Shown: positions 7,582 through 16,369 of the stretch, one piece after another
How the letters are laid out: each line of letters starts with the position of its first letter
Numbering within the stretch: the first letter of the stretch is position 1
Position numbers and translations under genes: made by a program
Source: Pilibacter termitis
GTDB lineage: Bacteria; Bacillota; Bacilli; Lactobacillales; Streptococcaceae
Reading direction: 5' to 3'
DNA length: 64,000 nucleotides
NCBI RefSeq assembly: GCF_900167335.1
Contig: NZ_FUXI01000001.1
Coordinates: forward strand, 101,014 to 165,013
Notes under the pieces: generated by a model
Told to the model about the DNA's origin: nothing
The model's database searches: none
What the model saw: only the letters and a program-made list of their open reading frames with translations

Positions 7582-10500
7582 CTACCACACTTTCTTTATT
7601 TTCAAGACAAAGGCAGTTAAGACACCGATAATTCCCATGAATAACACCCACAAAATGATTTTTTGATTTTTAGCAAACCAACCTTTTTCAACAACGTCAC
7701 CAGTAACAGGCAATGTATAATCAGCTCTACCTATTTTTTGCGGTTCATTTATATCACTTGCTACATCGGTTGCTTGAGTGGTCGTTTTTGCTTGTTTTTC
7801 ATCGCCAGAATACGTGCCAAGTTCAGAAGTACGTTCTCGGTTAGTCGTTAATGTTTCAGGAGTGCTTGTTGTTTTGATAATGCTTGTCGTTGTACCATTT
7901 ACGCCATTGGCACCATTCGATCCGTTTTTCCCGTTGTTTCCGTCAACTCCATTTGCTCCATTCGTACCATTTTTCCCGTCTATACCATTTTGACCATTGG
8001 CTCCAGCTTTTCCAGTATCGCCTGTTGGACCTTTTTGTCCGTCCGCACCATTGATTCCGTTTGTGCCGTTTGTGCCGTTTGTACCATTCGTACCGTTTTG
8101 ACCGTTTGTTCCGTTTGTTCCGTTAGTACCATTTTGTCCGTCTGTGCCGTTTTGGCCGTCCGTGCCGTTTTGGCCGTCCGTGCCGTTTGTTCCGTTAGTA
8201 CCATTTTGTCCGTTCGTGCCATTCTGACCGTCCGTGCCATTCTGACCGTCCGTGCCGTTTTGACCATTAGAACCGTTATTTTCACCAGTTGAATTGGCAA
8301 TATCTTTTGCATCTCGCATGTCGTAAAGACGGTTTTCGTTGTTTTTCAAACGACTATAAGCTGTTAGAGCGTAAGCGGCTTGATGAGTTGCCATTTTATC
8401 GCTTTTTCCTGTTGTACTTGTACTATAATAAAAACTTCCGTCTTGAAGTTGATAACTTAGCAAGGCTTTTAATGGAGTATTCTTCCCTTTGGTAAAACGA
8501 ACATCGCCTCCTGCATCTATGCCTAATTCTGACAAAGCAGTCACCACTTGAGCAAGAGTGCAAGCATTTTCTTCGCCCCAACTTCCCGCAGGCTTGAATG
8601 TACCAGCGTTTGACATAGTGTCTGAAAGATATTTAATTGCCAAATTAACTGCGGTTGCTACTTTTGGATTGGCATTATTATAATATGGAGCAAGAGCTTG
8701 CAATGCCATAGCCGTCATATCTGGGTCTGGTTCATCTCCAGTTAAATTCCAGCCACCATTTGCTAGTTGTTTCTCAAGAATTTCTGTAATCAATCGTTGA
8801 CGTAAACCAGCAAGTTCCTCACTCTGATATTCTCTACTATCCAAAGCAATCAAAGCATAAATCGTTCCATTCACACCTTGCCATTTCAAATAATCAAAGT
8901 CTTGGAATCCTTTCAACAAATTCATTCCTTCAATATTTTGTGCATTTTTACCCAAGGAAGATAGCGTAAGGATTATTCGACTCATTTCCGTTGATTTTCG
9001 CTCAATTTTTCCCGTACTCGCATTTTTCAATTTGCCTGTTTCTGTATCATAATTGGCTTTGAGATAATTGACGAGTTGTTGGTAATACTTCGTGTAAAGT
9101 GTATCGTTTTTGATATTTCCACGTGCTAAAGCGAGAATTTCCCAATCTTGTTCTGTTGCTACTGGATTTCTTTCTGCAACTTTTTCGATTTGTTGTAACA
9201 CTTTCGTCAAATTTTGATTTGGAAATACATCTTCTGGAACCGTTGGTTTTTCTGGCTCTGTTGGTTTCTCTGGTTCCACTGGCTTTTCTGGTTCTTCCGG
9301 ATCTGTCGGTTTCTCTGGATTCGTTGGTTCTTCTGGTTCTGTTGGTTTTTCTGTTTCTTTTTCCAACTCTAGTGAAATAGTTGGCAAAATCCCAAACGGG
9401 AAAGGTCCCACTGCCACGGCTGTCATATTTGCTGGAACACCTGCTAAAGGAATGGAACGATGACTACCGATAGTAGAACCCATGGAACCTACCACTACAT
9501 TTCCATTTAAAACAGTTTTTGTCTTATCCGTAATCGTATAATTGACCACAAAATCTGTAATCAATTCACTATACTGTTTTGCCGAATTGCTCTTGAACTC
9601 CAACTCTCCGTCAGAATAGACAATACTTGGTGCCAATTTATTGCCAAACCCCGGATTGTAAATAGCAGCCATTTTTTCAATTGCTGGCTCAATTCCTTTT
9701 AAGGTAATTTTCGCTGTATCGCCAATTTTAAATTTCTCATTTGGTCGAGTGATATTTTCCACTTGCACATTTAAGGATTTTGCTTTGACGATATAATAAC
9801 GTTTCGCTCCTTTATGCGTAAGCTCTACGATATTGCGTCCTTCTGTTACGAAAATGTGGAATTTGCCATTTTTATCCGCCTCATACTCCGTCCAAGCTGT
9901 GCCAAATTCTGCTTGATTCAGTGGTTTATGCACACGCACACTCGTTTCTTTTGCAGGTGTAAACTCTAACTCTCCTGCTCCAATCGTTTTATCAAAATAA
10001 ACCGTATCAAAATCGTTTCTTAGTGAAAGACCTGTGTCAAAATTCTCTCCACCGTCAACATTTACCACAACGGAAAGCGTATTTCGTTTGTCTATTCCAT
10101 TGAATTTCAACGCTTTTCCATTTTCGTCCACATAATCCAATGCTCCGTAAGTAACTTTGACAATCGCAAGTCCTTTTTTCTTCGCTGTAATTTTCAACTG
10201 CTCTCGTCCGACATTGCCGATGTTTTCAATTTCTGTGGCATCTCCTAAAAGTTCAAAATGATATTCTGGCTCGACAAAATTATTTGCCACCACTCCTTGA
10301 GTTGCTTGCCACACTCGAAACGTATCAAGGTTGAAACTTTCGCCAATGCTTAAATTCACCGTCCCTGTGTCGTCTAAATTTGTATAGACATTGTTGTTAT
10401 ATTGTGAATCACTTACCTCGCTTGCACCTGTTACAACATCTAAAGTGGCACTTTCAGCATTGCTCCATTCGTTTTCTTTTGTCAAATCTATTTTGACAAG

Positions 10501-12252
10501 AGAGCCGTCTGAGGTGTTTTTGAAAAACTTCACCTGTTTGACAAATCCTGCTTTTGTTGCCTCAAAATGCACATTGATTTTGTCGTCTTTTGGTAAATCA
10601 TTGACAGAATAGGTGTCGTATTCATCTGTTGACAAGCTCTCTTCTTTTTTCAATGGATACTCTGTAAACGCTGTGAAATTTTTCTCCGATTTTTGATAAA
10701 CCCCGATTTTCGCTCCTTTTGTCACTTGCACAAAGGTTGCGGTCGAATTGTACTTCAGCTGATTCATCCCATCTTGCAATTTCTTTGTTACGTTTTGAAC
10801 TATCTTTTCAGAACTTGCTGTATTTGCATAGACGTTCTTTGCATTTTCTAATGCAGTTGAAAAAACTTGCCATGATTCTGCGGTATATTTTGATTCTTTG
10901 CTAAGGAAATTTTCCGCCTCATCAATCACAACTTTCAAAGATTGACGACTTTCCTCGCTTGCAGGAGGTTCTGCCTCAATATTTCGCACCTCTGAAAATT
11001 GGGAAGTGAAACTTTCTAATTCGTACCCACCAAGCGTTTTATCTGGCACGTAAGCAATTGGTTTTTCTCCGTCAAAAATCACTTTGCCCGCTCTAAAATT
11101 CGGAGCCGTTGTTCCTTTGAAAATAACGCTTTTCAGATTCGGTGTATTGGTAAAATTTTTATCATAAATTTCATTTACCGCCAAATCACCTGCAAAAATA
11201 ACCGTTTCTAAAGAGGTGTTGGAAACAAGTAATTTCCCTGTTATCCGTATGCCTTCTGGCAAAGTCAATGTTTTCACCCCTTGCCAATTTGACAGCGGAC
11301 TACTTCCGTCTTGTGCTTGACCGTAACTTGGTCCGTTCGCCGTAGTTGCTTGCGAACAATCCAATTCTTGCAATGTTGCACCAAGGATTTCTCTCGCATT
11401 TCCTATATCATTATTGGCAAGTGTATTGGCAACCATTCCTGTGATTTTTAATTTTTGAATAGCAGAATAATCCCAATTTCCTTCGGTTTGACCATGCTCT
11501 TTTAGAGCATTTTGGATTTTCTCAATGATTTTTCCGTTAGGATTTTCAATGACTATCTCCTCTTCAATCACACTACTTGTTGCGTTCCCGCTCAACGCAA
11601 GCAGTGCTGATGAAACTTCTTGCTCCGTTGCAAGAGGGTTAATCAGAACATCTAATGCTTGCTTTTTCACTTGTTCACTTGCCGTAGAAGCAAACAATCC
11701 TCGCATGAGTTCCGTTTTATTGGCATGAGTGTAAGGAGCATTTGCCTCAATGCCTAAGTCATTGCCATAATCTTCTACTGAAAATTGCCAACGAATAACA
11801 TCTTTCTCTTGAAGAACGCGACTTCCTGCACTTGTGTTGATTTGCTCATGATTAACCGTCACCATCCAACCAGATGTACTCGAATAATCCATTTCTCCTA
11901 AAGAACCATCTCCGCTCCCAGATTGGAGTTTTGTTTTAATATAAGGTGGCGGTGCAACTTTTCCATTATCAATCGAATAAATCCTTGACAAATAAAAACT
12001 ATTACCTGAACCAAACGCATCATAGTTCAATTTTTTGTCATTTAAGATTTTTCGTGTCGCATCTTCGACCGTTGTTCCTTTTGGCAAGCTCACTTTTGTT
12101 GGCTCAACATAATAACCTTGCCCTAAATTATACCCCTCCACATCAACATAAACCTCAACACTCGAATTGTTTTCTGCTGCAAAAACGGCAAGCATTGGAC
12201 TTGGTTGAAATACTAGGACGGCTAATATTACTAATCGCAATAATTTTTTCAT
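7582..12252 (-). CDS. LPXTG-anchored intrinsic-factor-like surface protein with collagen-like stalk (putative cobalamin binder)
   Basis: This 1,556-residue cell-wall protein has, in order: a signal peptide (1-25); a DUF4430 domain (about 30-170, STSGWMVTVNHEQI, KDVIRWQFSVEDYGNDLG); a leucine-rich BspA-like stretch (about 255-420); a FIVAR-like helical repeat (about 438-500); a beta-rich region of unknown type (about 510-985); a Glu/Pro/Lys-rich linker (about 985-1020); an alpha6/alpha6-type domain with GGWNLTGDEPDPDMTAMAL (about 1020-1315), as in intrinsic factor and terpene-cyclase folds; G-x-y triplets (about 1325-1456); and LPVTGD, a membrane segment and KIKKVW for sortase anchoring. Having both halves of a transcobalamin-like fold plus an upstream B12 riboswitch makes cobalamin capture the best guess; adhesion is an alternative. 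Start chosen by AAAGGGAATACG before the ATG. Confidence 0.85.
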   Translation of the reverse strand: MKKLLRLVILAVLVFQPSPMLAVFAAENNSSVEVYVDVEGYNLGQGYYVEPTKVSLPKGTTVEDATRKILNDKKLNYDAFGSGNSFYLSRIYSIDNGKVAPPPYIKTKLQSGSGDGSLGEMDYSSTSGWMVTVNHEQINTSAGSRVLQEKDVIRWQFSVEDYGNDLGIEANAPYTHANKTELMRGLFASTASEQVKKQALDVLINPLATEQEVSSALLALSGNATSSVIEEEIVIENPNGKIIEKIQNALKEHGQTEGNWDYSAIQKLKITGMVANTLANNDIGNAREILGATLQELDCSQATTANGPSYGQAQDGSSPLSNWQGVKTLTLPEGIRITGKLLVSNTSLETVIFAGDLAVNEIYDKNFTNTPNLKSVIFKGTTAPNFRAGKVIFDGEKPIAYVPDKTLGGYELESFTSQFSEVRNIEAEPPASEESRQSLKVVIDEAENFLSKESKYTAESWQVFSTALENAKNVYANTASSEKIVQNVTKKLQDGMNQLKYNSTATFVQVTKGAKIGVYQKSEKNFTAFTEYPLKKEESLSTDEYDTYSVNDLPKDDKINVHFEATKAGFVKQVKFFKNTSDGSLVKIDLTKENEWSNAESATLDVVTGASEVSDSQYNNNVYTNLDDTGTVNLSIGESFNLDTFRVWQATQGVVANNFVEPEYHFELLGDATEIENIGNVGREQLKITAKKKGLAIVKVTYGALDYVDENGKALKFNGIDKRNTLSVVVNVDGGENFDTGLSLRNDFDTVYFDKTIGAGELEFTPAKETSVRVHKPLNQAEFGTAWTEYEADKNGKFHIFVTEGRNIVELTHKGAKRYYIVKAKSLNVQVENITRPNEKFKIGDTAKITLKGIEPAIEKMAAIYNPGFGNKLAPSIVYSDGELEFKSNSAKQYSELITDFVVNYTITDKTKTVLNGNVVVGSMGSTIGSHRSIPLAGVPANMTAVAVGPFPFGILPTISLELEKETEKPTEPEEPTNPEKPTDPEEPEKPVEPEKPTEPEKPTVPEDVFPNQNLTKVLQQIEKVAERNPVATEQDWEILALARGNIKNDTLYTKYYQQLVNYLKANYDTETGKLKNASTGKIERKSTEMSRIILTLSSLGKNAQNIEGMNLLKGFQDFDYLKWQGVNGTIYALIALDSREYQSEELAGLRQRLITEILEKQLANGGWNLTGDEPDPDMTAMALQALAPYYNNANPKVATAVNLAIKYLSDTMSNAGTFKPAGSWGEENACTLAQVVTALSELGIDAGGDVRFTKGKNTPLKALLSYQLQDGSFYYSTSTTGKSDKMATHQAAYALTAYSRLKNNENRLYDMRDAKDIANSTGENNGSNGQNGTDGQNGTDGQNGTNGQNGTNGTNGTDGQNGTDGQNGTDGQNGTNGTNGTNGQNGTNGTNGTNGTNGINGADGQKGPTGDTGKAGANGQNGIDGKNGTNGANGVDGNNGKNGSNGANGVNGTTTSIIKTTSTPETLTTNRERTSELGTYSGDEKQAKTTTQATDVASDINEPQKIGRADYTLPVTGDVVEKGWFAKNQKIILWVLFMGIIGVLTAFVLKIKKVW
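7885..8280 (-). repeat. Collagen-like G-x-y triplet tract inside the LPXTG protein gene
   Basis: About 45 consecutive glycine triplets, mostly GQN, GTN and GTD, are encoded by near-identical nine-base units. Proline is almost absent, unlike animal collagen but like many bacterial collagen-like stalks. The low-complexity DNA leaves spurious open frames in several other registers. It is prone to length change by slippage. Confidence 0.9.
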
Positions 12253-12398
12253 CGTATTCCCTTTCTGCGAGATTTTTTTCGCTTAAAGCTACCTTTAAAA
12301 ACTTCTTATTTTCTACGTGAAACTTGGTTTCATTACTTTCCTTGCTTTCCTCCTTCATATTTTTTGGGCTATCAGGGCAAATACTTTTTGAGTAACAC

Positions 12399-12430
12399 AA
12401 AAAACCATTCCCTCTCTCATAAGGAAATTG
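12399..12430 (-). terminator. Riboswitch-controlled terminator before the LPXTG gene
   Basis: On the minus strand CAATTTCC and GGGAATGG pair around a ten-base loop and are followed by six T residues. It lies just downstream of the B12 aptamer and about 150 bases before the start codon, as expected for a transcriptional off-switch (inference). Confidence 0.65.
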
Positions 12431-12434
12431 TTTT

Positions 12435-12530
12435 GTAACATTTTGGCGAGCGACCCGACTTTTACGGTTGATTAGAGACAGTCTAGGAGTTCCACCTAGT
12501 TCCCTCAGTTCCAAAATTTTTATCTATCTA
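12435..12530 (-). promoter_or_regulatory. Cobalamin riboswitch aptamer
   Basis: On the minus strand the conserved B12-box order is present: GAGGGAACTAGGTGGAACTC, then CTAGACTGTCTC, then ACCGTAAAAG, then AGTCGGGTCGCTCGCC. This matches the aptamer pattern GGTGxAAxTCC, ACxGT and AGCCxGGxxxCCxGCC base for base in its invariant positions. A terminator hairpin follows. The gene it precedes encodes an intrinsic-factor-like protein, which fits repression of B12 uptake when cobalamin is plentiful. No promoter of its own was clear, so it may act on read-through from eutQ or on a weak local promoter. Confidence 0.8.
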
Positions 12531-12557
12531 ATTTTATGGTACCTTTAAAGGTACTCT

Positions 12558-13001
12558 TTATTGATTTGCCCAATCAGCAGGATAGGTGACATACATAAAA
12601 CGTGCTTTTCCTTTTACGGAAAATTCAATGTCACTTCCTTTCGGAATGTAAATAATTTCTCCCTTCTCTACGCGATTTACTCTACCGTCTACAATAATAT
12701 CTAGCGTGCCGTCAATCACATAGTCAATTTCGTCATAATCTAAATGCCAAGGGAAAGTGGACGCTTCCATTTGCATCAACCCACACCCTAAGCGTGGACT
12801 TTCCTCAAGCGTGTATAAATCATGACAATAAACTTTATCCGTTGGATTTCCTGTATCCAGTCTATCTTTTTCCGTCACCTCTACCTGTGGTAAGCTTACC
12901 TTAATAATACCACTTTTATCGGAAATTTTCGATAGGGAAAATTGTTCCATAATAATTTCTCGTACCATTTTTTCAACTGTTTCTTTTGTTAAATTATTCA
13001 T
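12558..13001 (-). CDS. eutQ: Ethanolamine utilization protein EutQ (cupin acetate kinase)
   Basis: A 147-residue protein with a C-terminal cupin fold (LGCGLMQMEASTFPWHLDYD, YVIDGTLDIIVDGRV, KGEIIYIPKGSDIEF). EutQ proteins have been reported to have acetate kinase activity in ethanolamine breakdown. The N-terminus (TKETVEKMVREIIMEQF) is an amphipathic helix of the kind that targets enzymes to microcompartments. It is the last gene of the eut operon, with GAGGAAGTATAA before the ATG, and is followed by the B12 riboswitch. Confidence 0.9.
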   Translation of the reverse strand: MNNLTKETVEKMVREIIMEQFSLSKISDKSGIIKVSLPQVEVTEKDRLDTGNPTDKVYCHDLYTLEESPRLGCGLMQMEASTFPWHLDYDEIDYVIDGTLDIIVDGRVNRVEKGEIIYIPKGSDIEFSVKGKARFMYVTYPADWANQ

Positions 13002-13115
13002 TTATACTTCCTCGTTTTTTCTTGATTATTTTTCTAACAAACAAACTTGCCATTTATCCAAAGAATAAGGGCAACTCTAATGATTTTTCTCAATATGTTG
13101 TTCATTCACTGCTTG

Positions 13116-14204
13116 TTAATCTTTTTTCGACAACATACGATTTGCCATAAATTGAGCAACAAAAATCGCTGTAATCCCTGCAACTAATTTCCCAACAATC
13201 ATCGGGAACAACATTTCTTTTGCTGCTCCAGCTGTAAATCCTAAGTGGTCACCAAATACAAACGCTGCTGATACTGCAAATGCTACATTGATGATTTTTC
13301 CACGGTTGTCCATATCTCCTAACATTTCAAACATCGGAATAGAGTTTGCAAGAGTGGCAACCAAGCCTGCTGCTGCTTTTTCATTCATACCAAGCAATTG
13401 TCCAACTTTTTCTAATGGTTTAGCAAAAAGTTTGGTAATAACAAATACTAAACAGAAAGCTCCCGCAAGTGTTAGAGCGATACTTCCGACAACTTCTATC
13501 CCCTCGGTAACAGGTGCAATATTTTTCACTGGTTTAAAACCAACCAATAAATCCATTGCTCCAAGTACCAAGCCTAAAGTTGCCACAATTACCACACCTT
13601 GCCCGAAAATAGTAAATCCTTTGATCATTTTTTCAGGAATTAAAGCAAGACCTAGCATAATTAAAACTGCAAAAATAACAATCGGAATAAGATTTTTCAA
13701 AATCATAATAATTGGCATACCCGCCGTCAAACCACCTGCCAAACAACCTAGAGGAATCGTTACAATACCGCTTAGTACACCTGTTGCTAAAAAGCGGTGG
13801 TCTTCTTTTTTAATAATACCAAGTGCTACTGGAATGGTAAACACAATCGTAGGTCCAAGCATTGCTCCAAGAATTGTTCCAGCAAATAAACCAGCTTGTG
13901 GGTCTTCTGCAAGTTTTTGTGCTAAATAAAATCCACCCATATCATTTGCCAAAAGCGTTGTCGCAAACATAGACGGATCTGCTCCAATTGCTTTGTAAGC
14001 TGGCACAACGATTGGTGAGAGAATATCAGCCAATACAGGAGCCAATACGATAATTCCGACCATTGACATTGCCAATGCTCCCATTGCGTTAATTCCTTCC
14101 TCGAAATGCTCGCCAAGTCCAATTTTTCCGCCGATACATTTATCCACGGCTCCGATTACCATAAAGGCAACCATAACATACATAATAATTTCATTAATGC
14201 TCAT
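13116..14204 (-). CDS. eutH: Ethanolamine permease EutH
   Basis: A 362-residue polytopic membrane protein with about ten or eleven hydrophobic segments, beginning MSINEIIMYVMVAFMVIGAV and containing NDMGGFYLAQKLAED and ANSIPMFEMLGDMD, typical of EutH. It takes up protonated ethanolamine when supply is low or the medium acidic (family knowledge). It sits between eutN and eutQ as in enterococcal operons; the ATG follows AAGGAGAGTTAAAA. The 110-base gap to eutQ shows nothing strong. Confidence 0.93.
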   Translation of the reverse strand: MSINEIIMYVMVAFMVIGAVDKCIGGKIGLGEHFEEGINAMGALAMSMVGIIVLAPVLADILSPIVVPAYKAIGADPSMFATTLLANDMGGFYLAQKLAEDPQAGLFAGTILGAMLGPTIVFTIPVALGIIKKEDHRFLATGVLSGIVTIPLGCLAGGLTAGMPIIMILKNLIPIVIFAVLIMLGLALIPEKMIKGFTIFGQGVVIVATLGLVLGAMDLLVGFKPVKNIAPVTEGIEVVGSIALTLAGAFCLVFVITKLFAKPLEKVGQLLGMNEKAAAGLVATLANSIPMFEMLGDMDNRGKIINVAFAVSAAFVFGDHLGFTAGAAKEMLFPMIVGKLVAGITAIFVAQFMANRMLSKKD

Positions 14205-14261
14205 TTTTAACTCTCCTTATAAATTTTTATTTTTTTGCAACAAATAAATTTTCTTGCAAGA

Positions 14262-14525
14262 TTATTCTTGTTCGACAGAATCCACTATGCCGACAATGGT
14301 TGAATCTACTGGGATTTCTTGCTCTAGTGCTACTCTTGCAGCACTTCCTGTTACGACAATGACTGTGTCTCCTACACCAGCACCCACATTGTCGGCTGCG
14401 ATAAACGTGTCTTGCGTGCTATTTTCTTGATGATCTAACCGCTCAACGACCATAAATTTTAAGCCTGTTAAACGCTCATTTTTCCGTGTCGACCAAATAT
14501 TCCCGATTACTCTACCAAGAATCAT
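14262..14525 (-). CDS. eutN: Microcompartment vertex protein EutN
   Basis: An 87-residue EutN/CcmL-family protein (MILGRVIGNIWSTRK, AADNVGAGVGDTVIVVTGSAAR) that forms pentamers closing the corners of the bacterial microcompartment shell. Its ATG overlaps the TGA of the preceding gene (ATGA), so translation is coupled, and the GGAGGGGGAG site lies in that gene's last codons. Confidence 0.95.
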   Translation of the reverse strand: MILGRVIGNIWSTRKNERLTGLKFMVVERLDHQENSTQDTFIAADNVGAGVGDTVIVVTGSAARVALEQEIPVDSTIVGIVDSVEQE

Positions 14526-15034
14526 TTACTCCCCCTCCTTGCAATAGAATGTTTTCGCTTTTTCCTTAACTCCTCTTGATAAAGAAATTTCTCAAATTCT
14601 TCATCAGAATGGATAAAGTGAACGCCGTAGCTTTCTAGTTTTTTCATCATTTCACCGATTTCTCGCCAAATACCAAAGCGTGTAGCACTCCGCAGTTCTT
14701 TTAGTGAAAATGAAGTAGAAAGAATGAATACACTTTTTTTCTTTAGCAGAGCTTGCAATATCGTTTTTGTTTCTTCATCGTTTTCTTGAAGATTGGCAAG
14801 TGCCGAAAGTTGCCCAAGCGTGAGATTGGCAACTAAGAGCATATCCGCCAGCGAGATTTCTTGCGAAAGAACAAGATAATTGGTTATTTTTTCAAAAATC
14901 GCCTCGGGAAGATTTTTTTCATCTCCTAACAACATTGCACACAATGTATTTGTTGATGTATCTTTTATGTCTAGTCTTTTTATGACCTCCTCTACTATTT
15001 TTTGAATGAGAATTTCTATTTCTTCGCTTTTCAT
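14522..15034 (-). CDS. Eut-operon protein of unknown function, possibly PduM-like
   Basis: A 170-residue protein not confidently recognised. It begins with an amphipathic helix (EEIEILIQKIVEEVIKRL) like those at the ends of microcompartment cargo, and the rest looks mainly helical (SLADMLLVANLTLGQLSALA) with a basic C-terminus (ELRKKRKHSIARRGSK). Its place between pduL and eutN, and its size, recall PduM-type structural proteins, but no diagnostic motif was seen. The start at 15034 is chosen for the GGAGGGAAGTGC site; an upstream in-frame ATG has none. The stop overlaps the eutN start. Confidence 0.7.
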   Translation of the reverse strand: MKSEEIEILIQKIVEEVIKRLDIKDTSTNTLCAMLLGDEKNLPEAIFEKITNYLVLSQEISLADMLLVANLTLGQLSALANLQENDEETKTILQALLKKKSVFILSTSFSLKELRSATRFGIWREIGEMMKKLESYGVHFIHSDEEFEKFLYQEELRKKRKHSIARRGSK

Positions 15035-15064
15035 GCACTTCCCTCCAATCATATTTACGAAAAA

Positions 15065-15697
15065 TTATTTTACGATTTCCCCACGCATTCCTCTTGTAAA
15101 TCCACAAGCGTTTGCCTCATCTGTGTCAATGTGCATATATGTCGCAAAATCTTTGCTTACACGAATAACCACGTCATCAAAGATCAAAGGACGCACTCCG
15201 CAGGCTTTTACTTTCACAATTTCTTCATTGACCACACCGAATTTTTCAGCATCTTCTGGCGTCATGTGAATGTGGCGTTTAGCAGCAATGAGTCCTTTTT
15301 CTAAATGCACAACATTTTCGCCATTCATCAAAGTAACTCCCGGTGTACCATTGATGTCGCCACTTTCCCGAACAGGTGCGTTTAAACCAATCGAACGCAA
15401 GTCTGTCAGAGACAATTCCACTTGTGAAGAATTTCGAGTTGGTCCCAAAATAATCACGTTGCTAAACATTCCTTTCGGCCCAATAACAGCAATTCTTTGC
15501 CCTGAGGCAAATTGCCCCGGTTGAGACAAATCTTTTGCCTTCGTCAATTCAAACCCTTTGCCAAATAGTGACTCTAAATCCTTTTGTGAAAGATGAACGT
15601 GTCTAGCACTTGCTTCTATTTCAAAGGAATGGTCACTTTCTTTTTCCTTTATTCGTTTCACAACTTCACTAACAATTTTTTCTATGTTTGTATCCAT
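15065..15697 (-). CDS. pduL: Phosphate propanoyl/acetyltransferase PduL (EutD role)
   Basis: A 210-residue PduL-type phosphotransacylase, unrelated in sequence to the classical Pta. Two zinc-binding regions are visible: EASARHVHLSQKDLESLFG and AAKRHIHMTPEDAEKFG. It converts acetyl-CoA to acetyl phosphate and recycles CoA in the microcompartment lumen. The N-terminus IEKIVSEVVKRIKEK is a probable encapsulation helix. In this operon it stands in for EutD. The ATG follows AAGGAGCAACAAA. Confidence 0.95.
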   Translation of the reverse strand: MDTNIEKIVSEVVKRIKEKESDHSFEIEASARHVHLSQKDLESLFGKGFELTKAKDLSQPGQFASGQRIAVIGPKGMFSNVIILGPTRNSSQVELSLTDLRSIGLNAPVRESGDINGTPGVTLMNGENVVHLEKGLIAAKRHIHMTPEDAEKFGVVNEEIVKVKACGVRPLIFDDVVIRVSKDFATYMHIDTDEANACGFTRGMRGEIVK

Positions 15698-15916
15698 TTT
15701 GTTGCTCCTTACTTATAGAATATTTTTTGAAACCTTTTAGGTTTTGGTTTGCTTAGTTGATTGCTTAGCGGGGGAACTTTTAGTTTTGCTAAAAGCAAGT
15801 CATGCAATTATAAATTTTGCATTTACCTGAAAACACGATAGCTCATATTCTCAGGTAAACGAGGTTAGAGTATTCTTTCGTTTTAGGGAATCCCTAACCT
15901 CAATTTACAGTACCTT
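15698..15916 (-). other. Hairpin-rich spacer between eutM and pduL
   Basis: On the minus strand at least three stems follow one another: GAGGTTAG with CTAACCTC, TTTACCTGA with TCAGGTAAA, and AACCT with AGGTT. Part of it (GCTAAA, GCAAGTC and flanks) resembles the spacer after the other eutM copy. None ends in a convincing T run, so RNA processing or stabilisation is more likely than termination (inference). Confidence 0.6.
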
Positions 15917-16201
15917 TTATTTTTCTATTGCTTTAGGCAAAATCGCATCGACTTCTGTGTGTGGACGTGGAATTACGTGAACGCTCATTAATTCACCAAC
16001 ACGTTCTGCTGCTGAAGCTCCTGCATCAGTTGCTGCTTTTACTGCTCCAACATCGCCACGAACCATTACCGTTACAAGCCCTCCACCAACTTGTTCTTTT
16101 CCAACTAACTCAACGTTGGCTGCTTTTACCATTGCATCTGCTGCCTCAATTGCTCCGACTAATCCTCGTGTTTCAATCATTCCTAGTGCGTTTAATGACA
16201 T
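15917..16201 (-). CDS. eutM: Microcompartment hexamer shell protein EutM (copy 1)
   Basis: A 94-residue single-BMC-domain protein ([38 protein letters not shown]) that forms hexameric tiles of the microcompartment facets. It is about nine-tenths identical to the next gene upstream; the main differences are GGGL versus GSGL, the AGASAAERV segment and the last residues (PKAIEK). Structured spacers lie on both sides. AAGGAGAGCAAAAAA precedes the ATG. Confidence 0.95.
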   Translation of the reverse strand: MSLNALGMIETRGLVGAIEAADAMVKAANVELVGKEQVGGGLVTVMVRGDVGAVKAATDAGASAAERVGELMSVHVIPRPHTEVDAILPKAIEK

Positions 16202-16369
16202 TTTTTTGCTCTCCTTATAATTTAATTTTTTGTTCTACCTAAATTGTTTGCTTAGAGGGGAAATTTTTAGCTTGGCTAAAGCAAGTCGTACAACTCAGCT
16301 TACTTCCTAAATTTTCCCCTTCTTCGCAAAAGACTTTCGCTACGCTTTAATTTTGTGTTCTCAGATTTT
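16202..16369 (-). other. Hairpin-rich spacer between the two eutM genes
   Basis: On the minus strand AGGGGAAAATTTAG pairs with CTAAAAATTTCCCCT across about 40 bases that hold a smaller hairpin. The core resembles the spacer at 15698-15916, consistent with duplication of eutM together with its flank. No T run marks it as a terminator. Confidence 0.6.

Noticed and set aside
7885-8280. CRISPR-like regular repeats
   Set aside because: Units are nine bases with no spacers and encode in-frame glycine triplets.
7778-8312. Long open frames on both strands over the glycine-repeat region
   Set aside because: They are produced by the nine-base coding repeat of the LPXTG gene in other registers, have repeated low-complexity products and lack ribosome binding sites.
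12155-12514. A 119-codon minus-strand open frame upstream of the LPXTG gene
   Set aside because: It runs through the B12 aptamer and terminator, overlaps the true start of the LPXTG gene and has no protein-like sequence.
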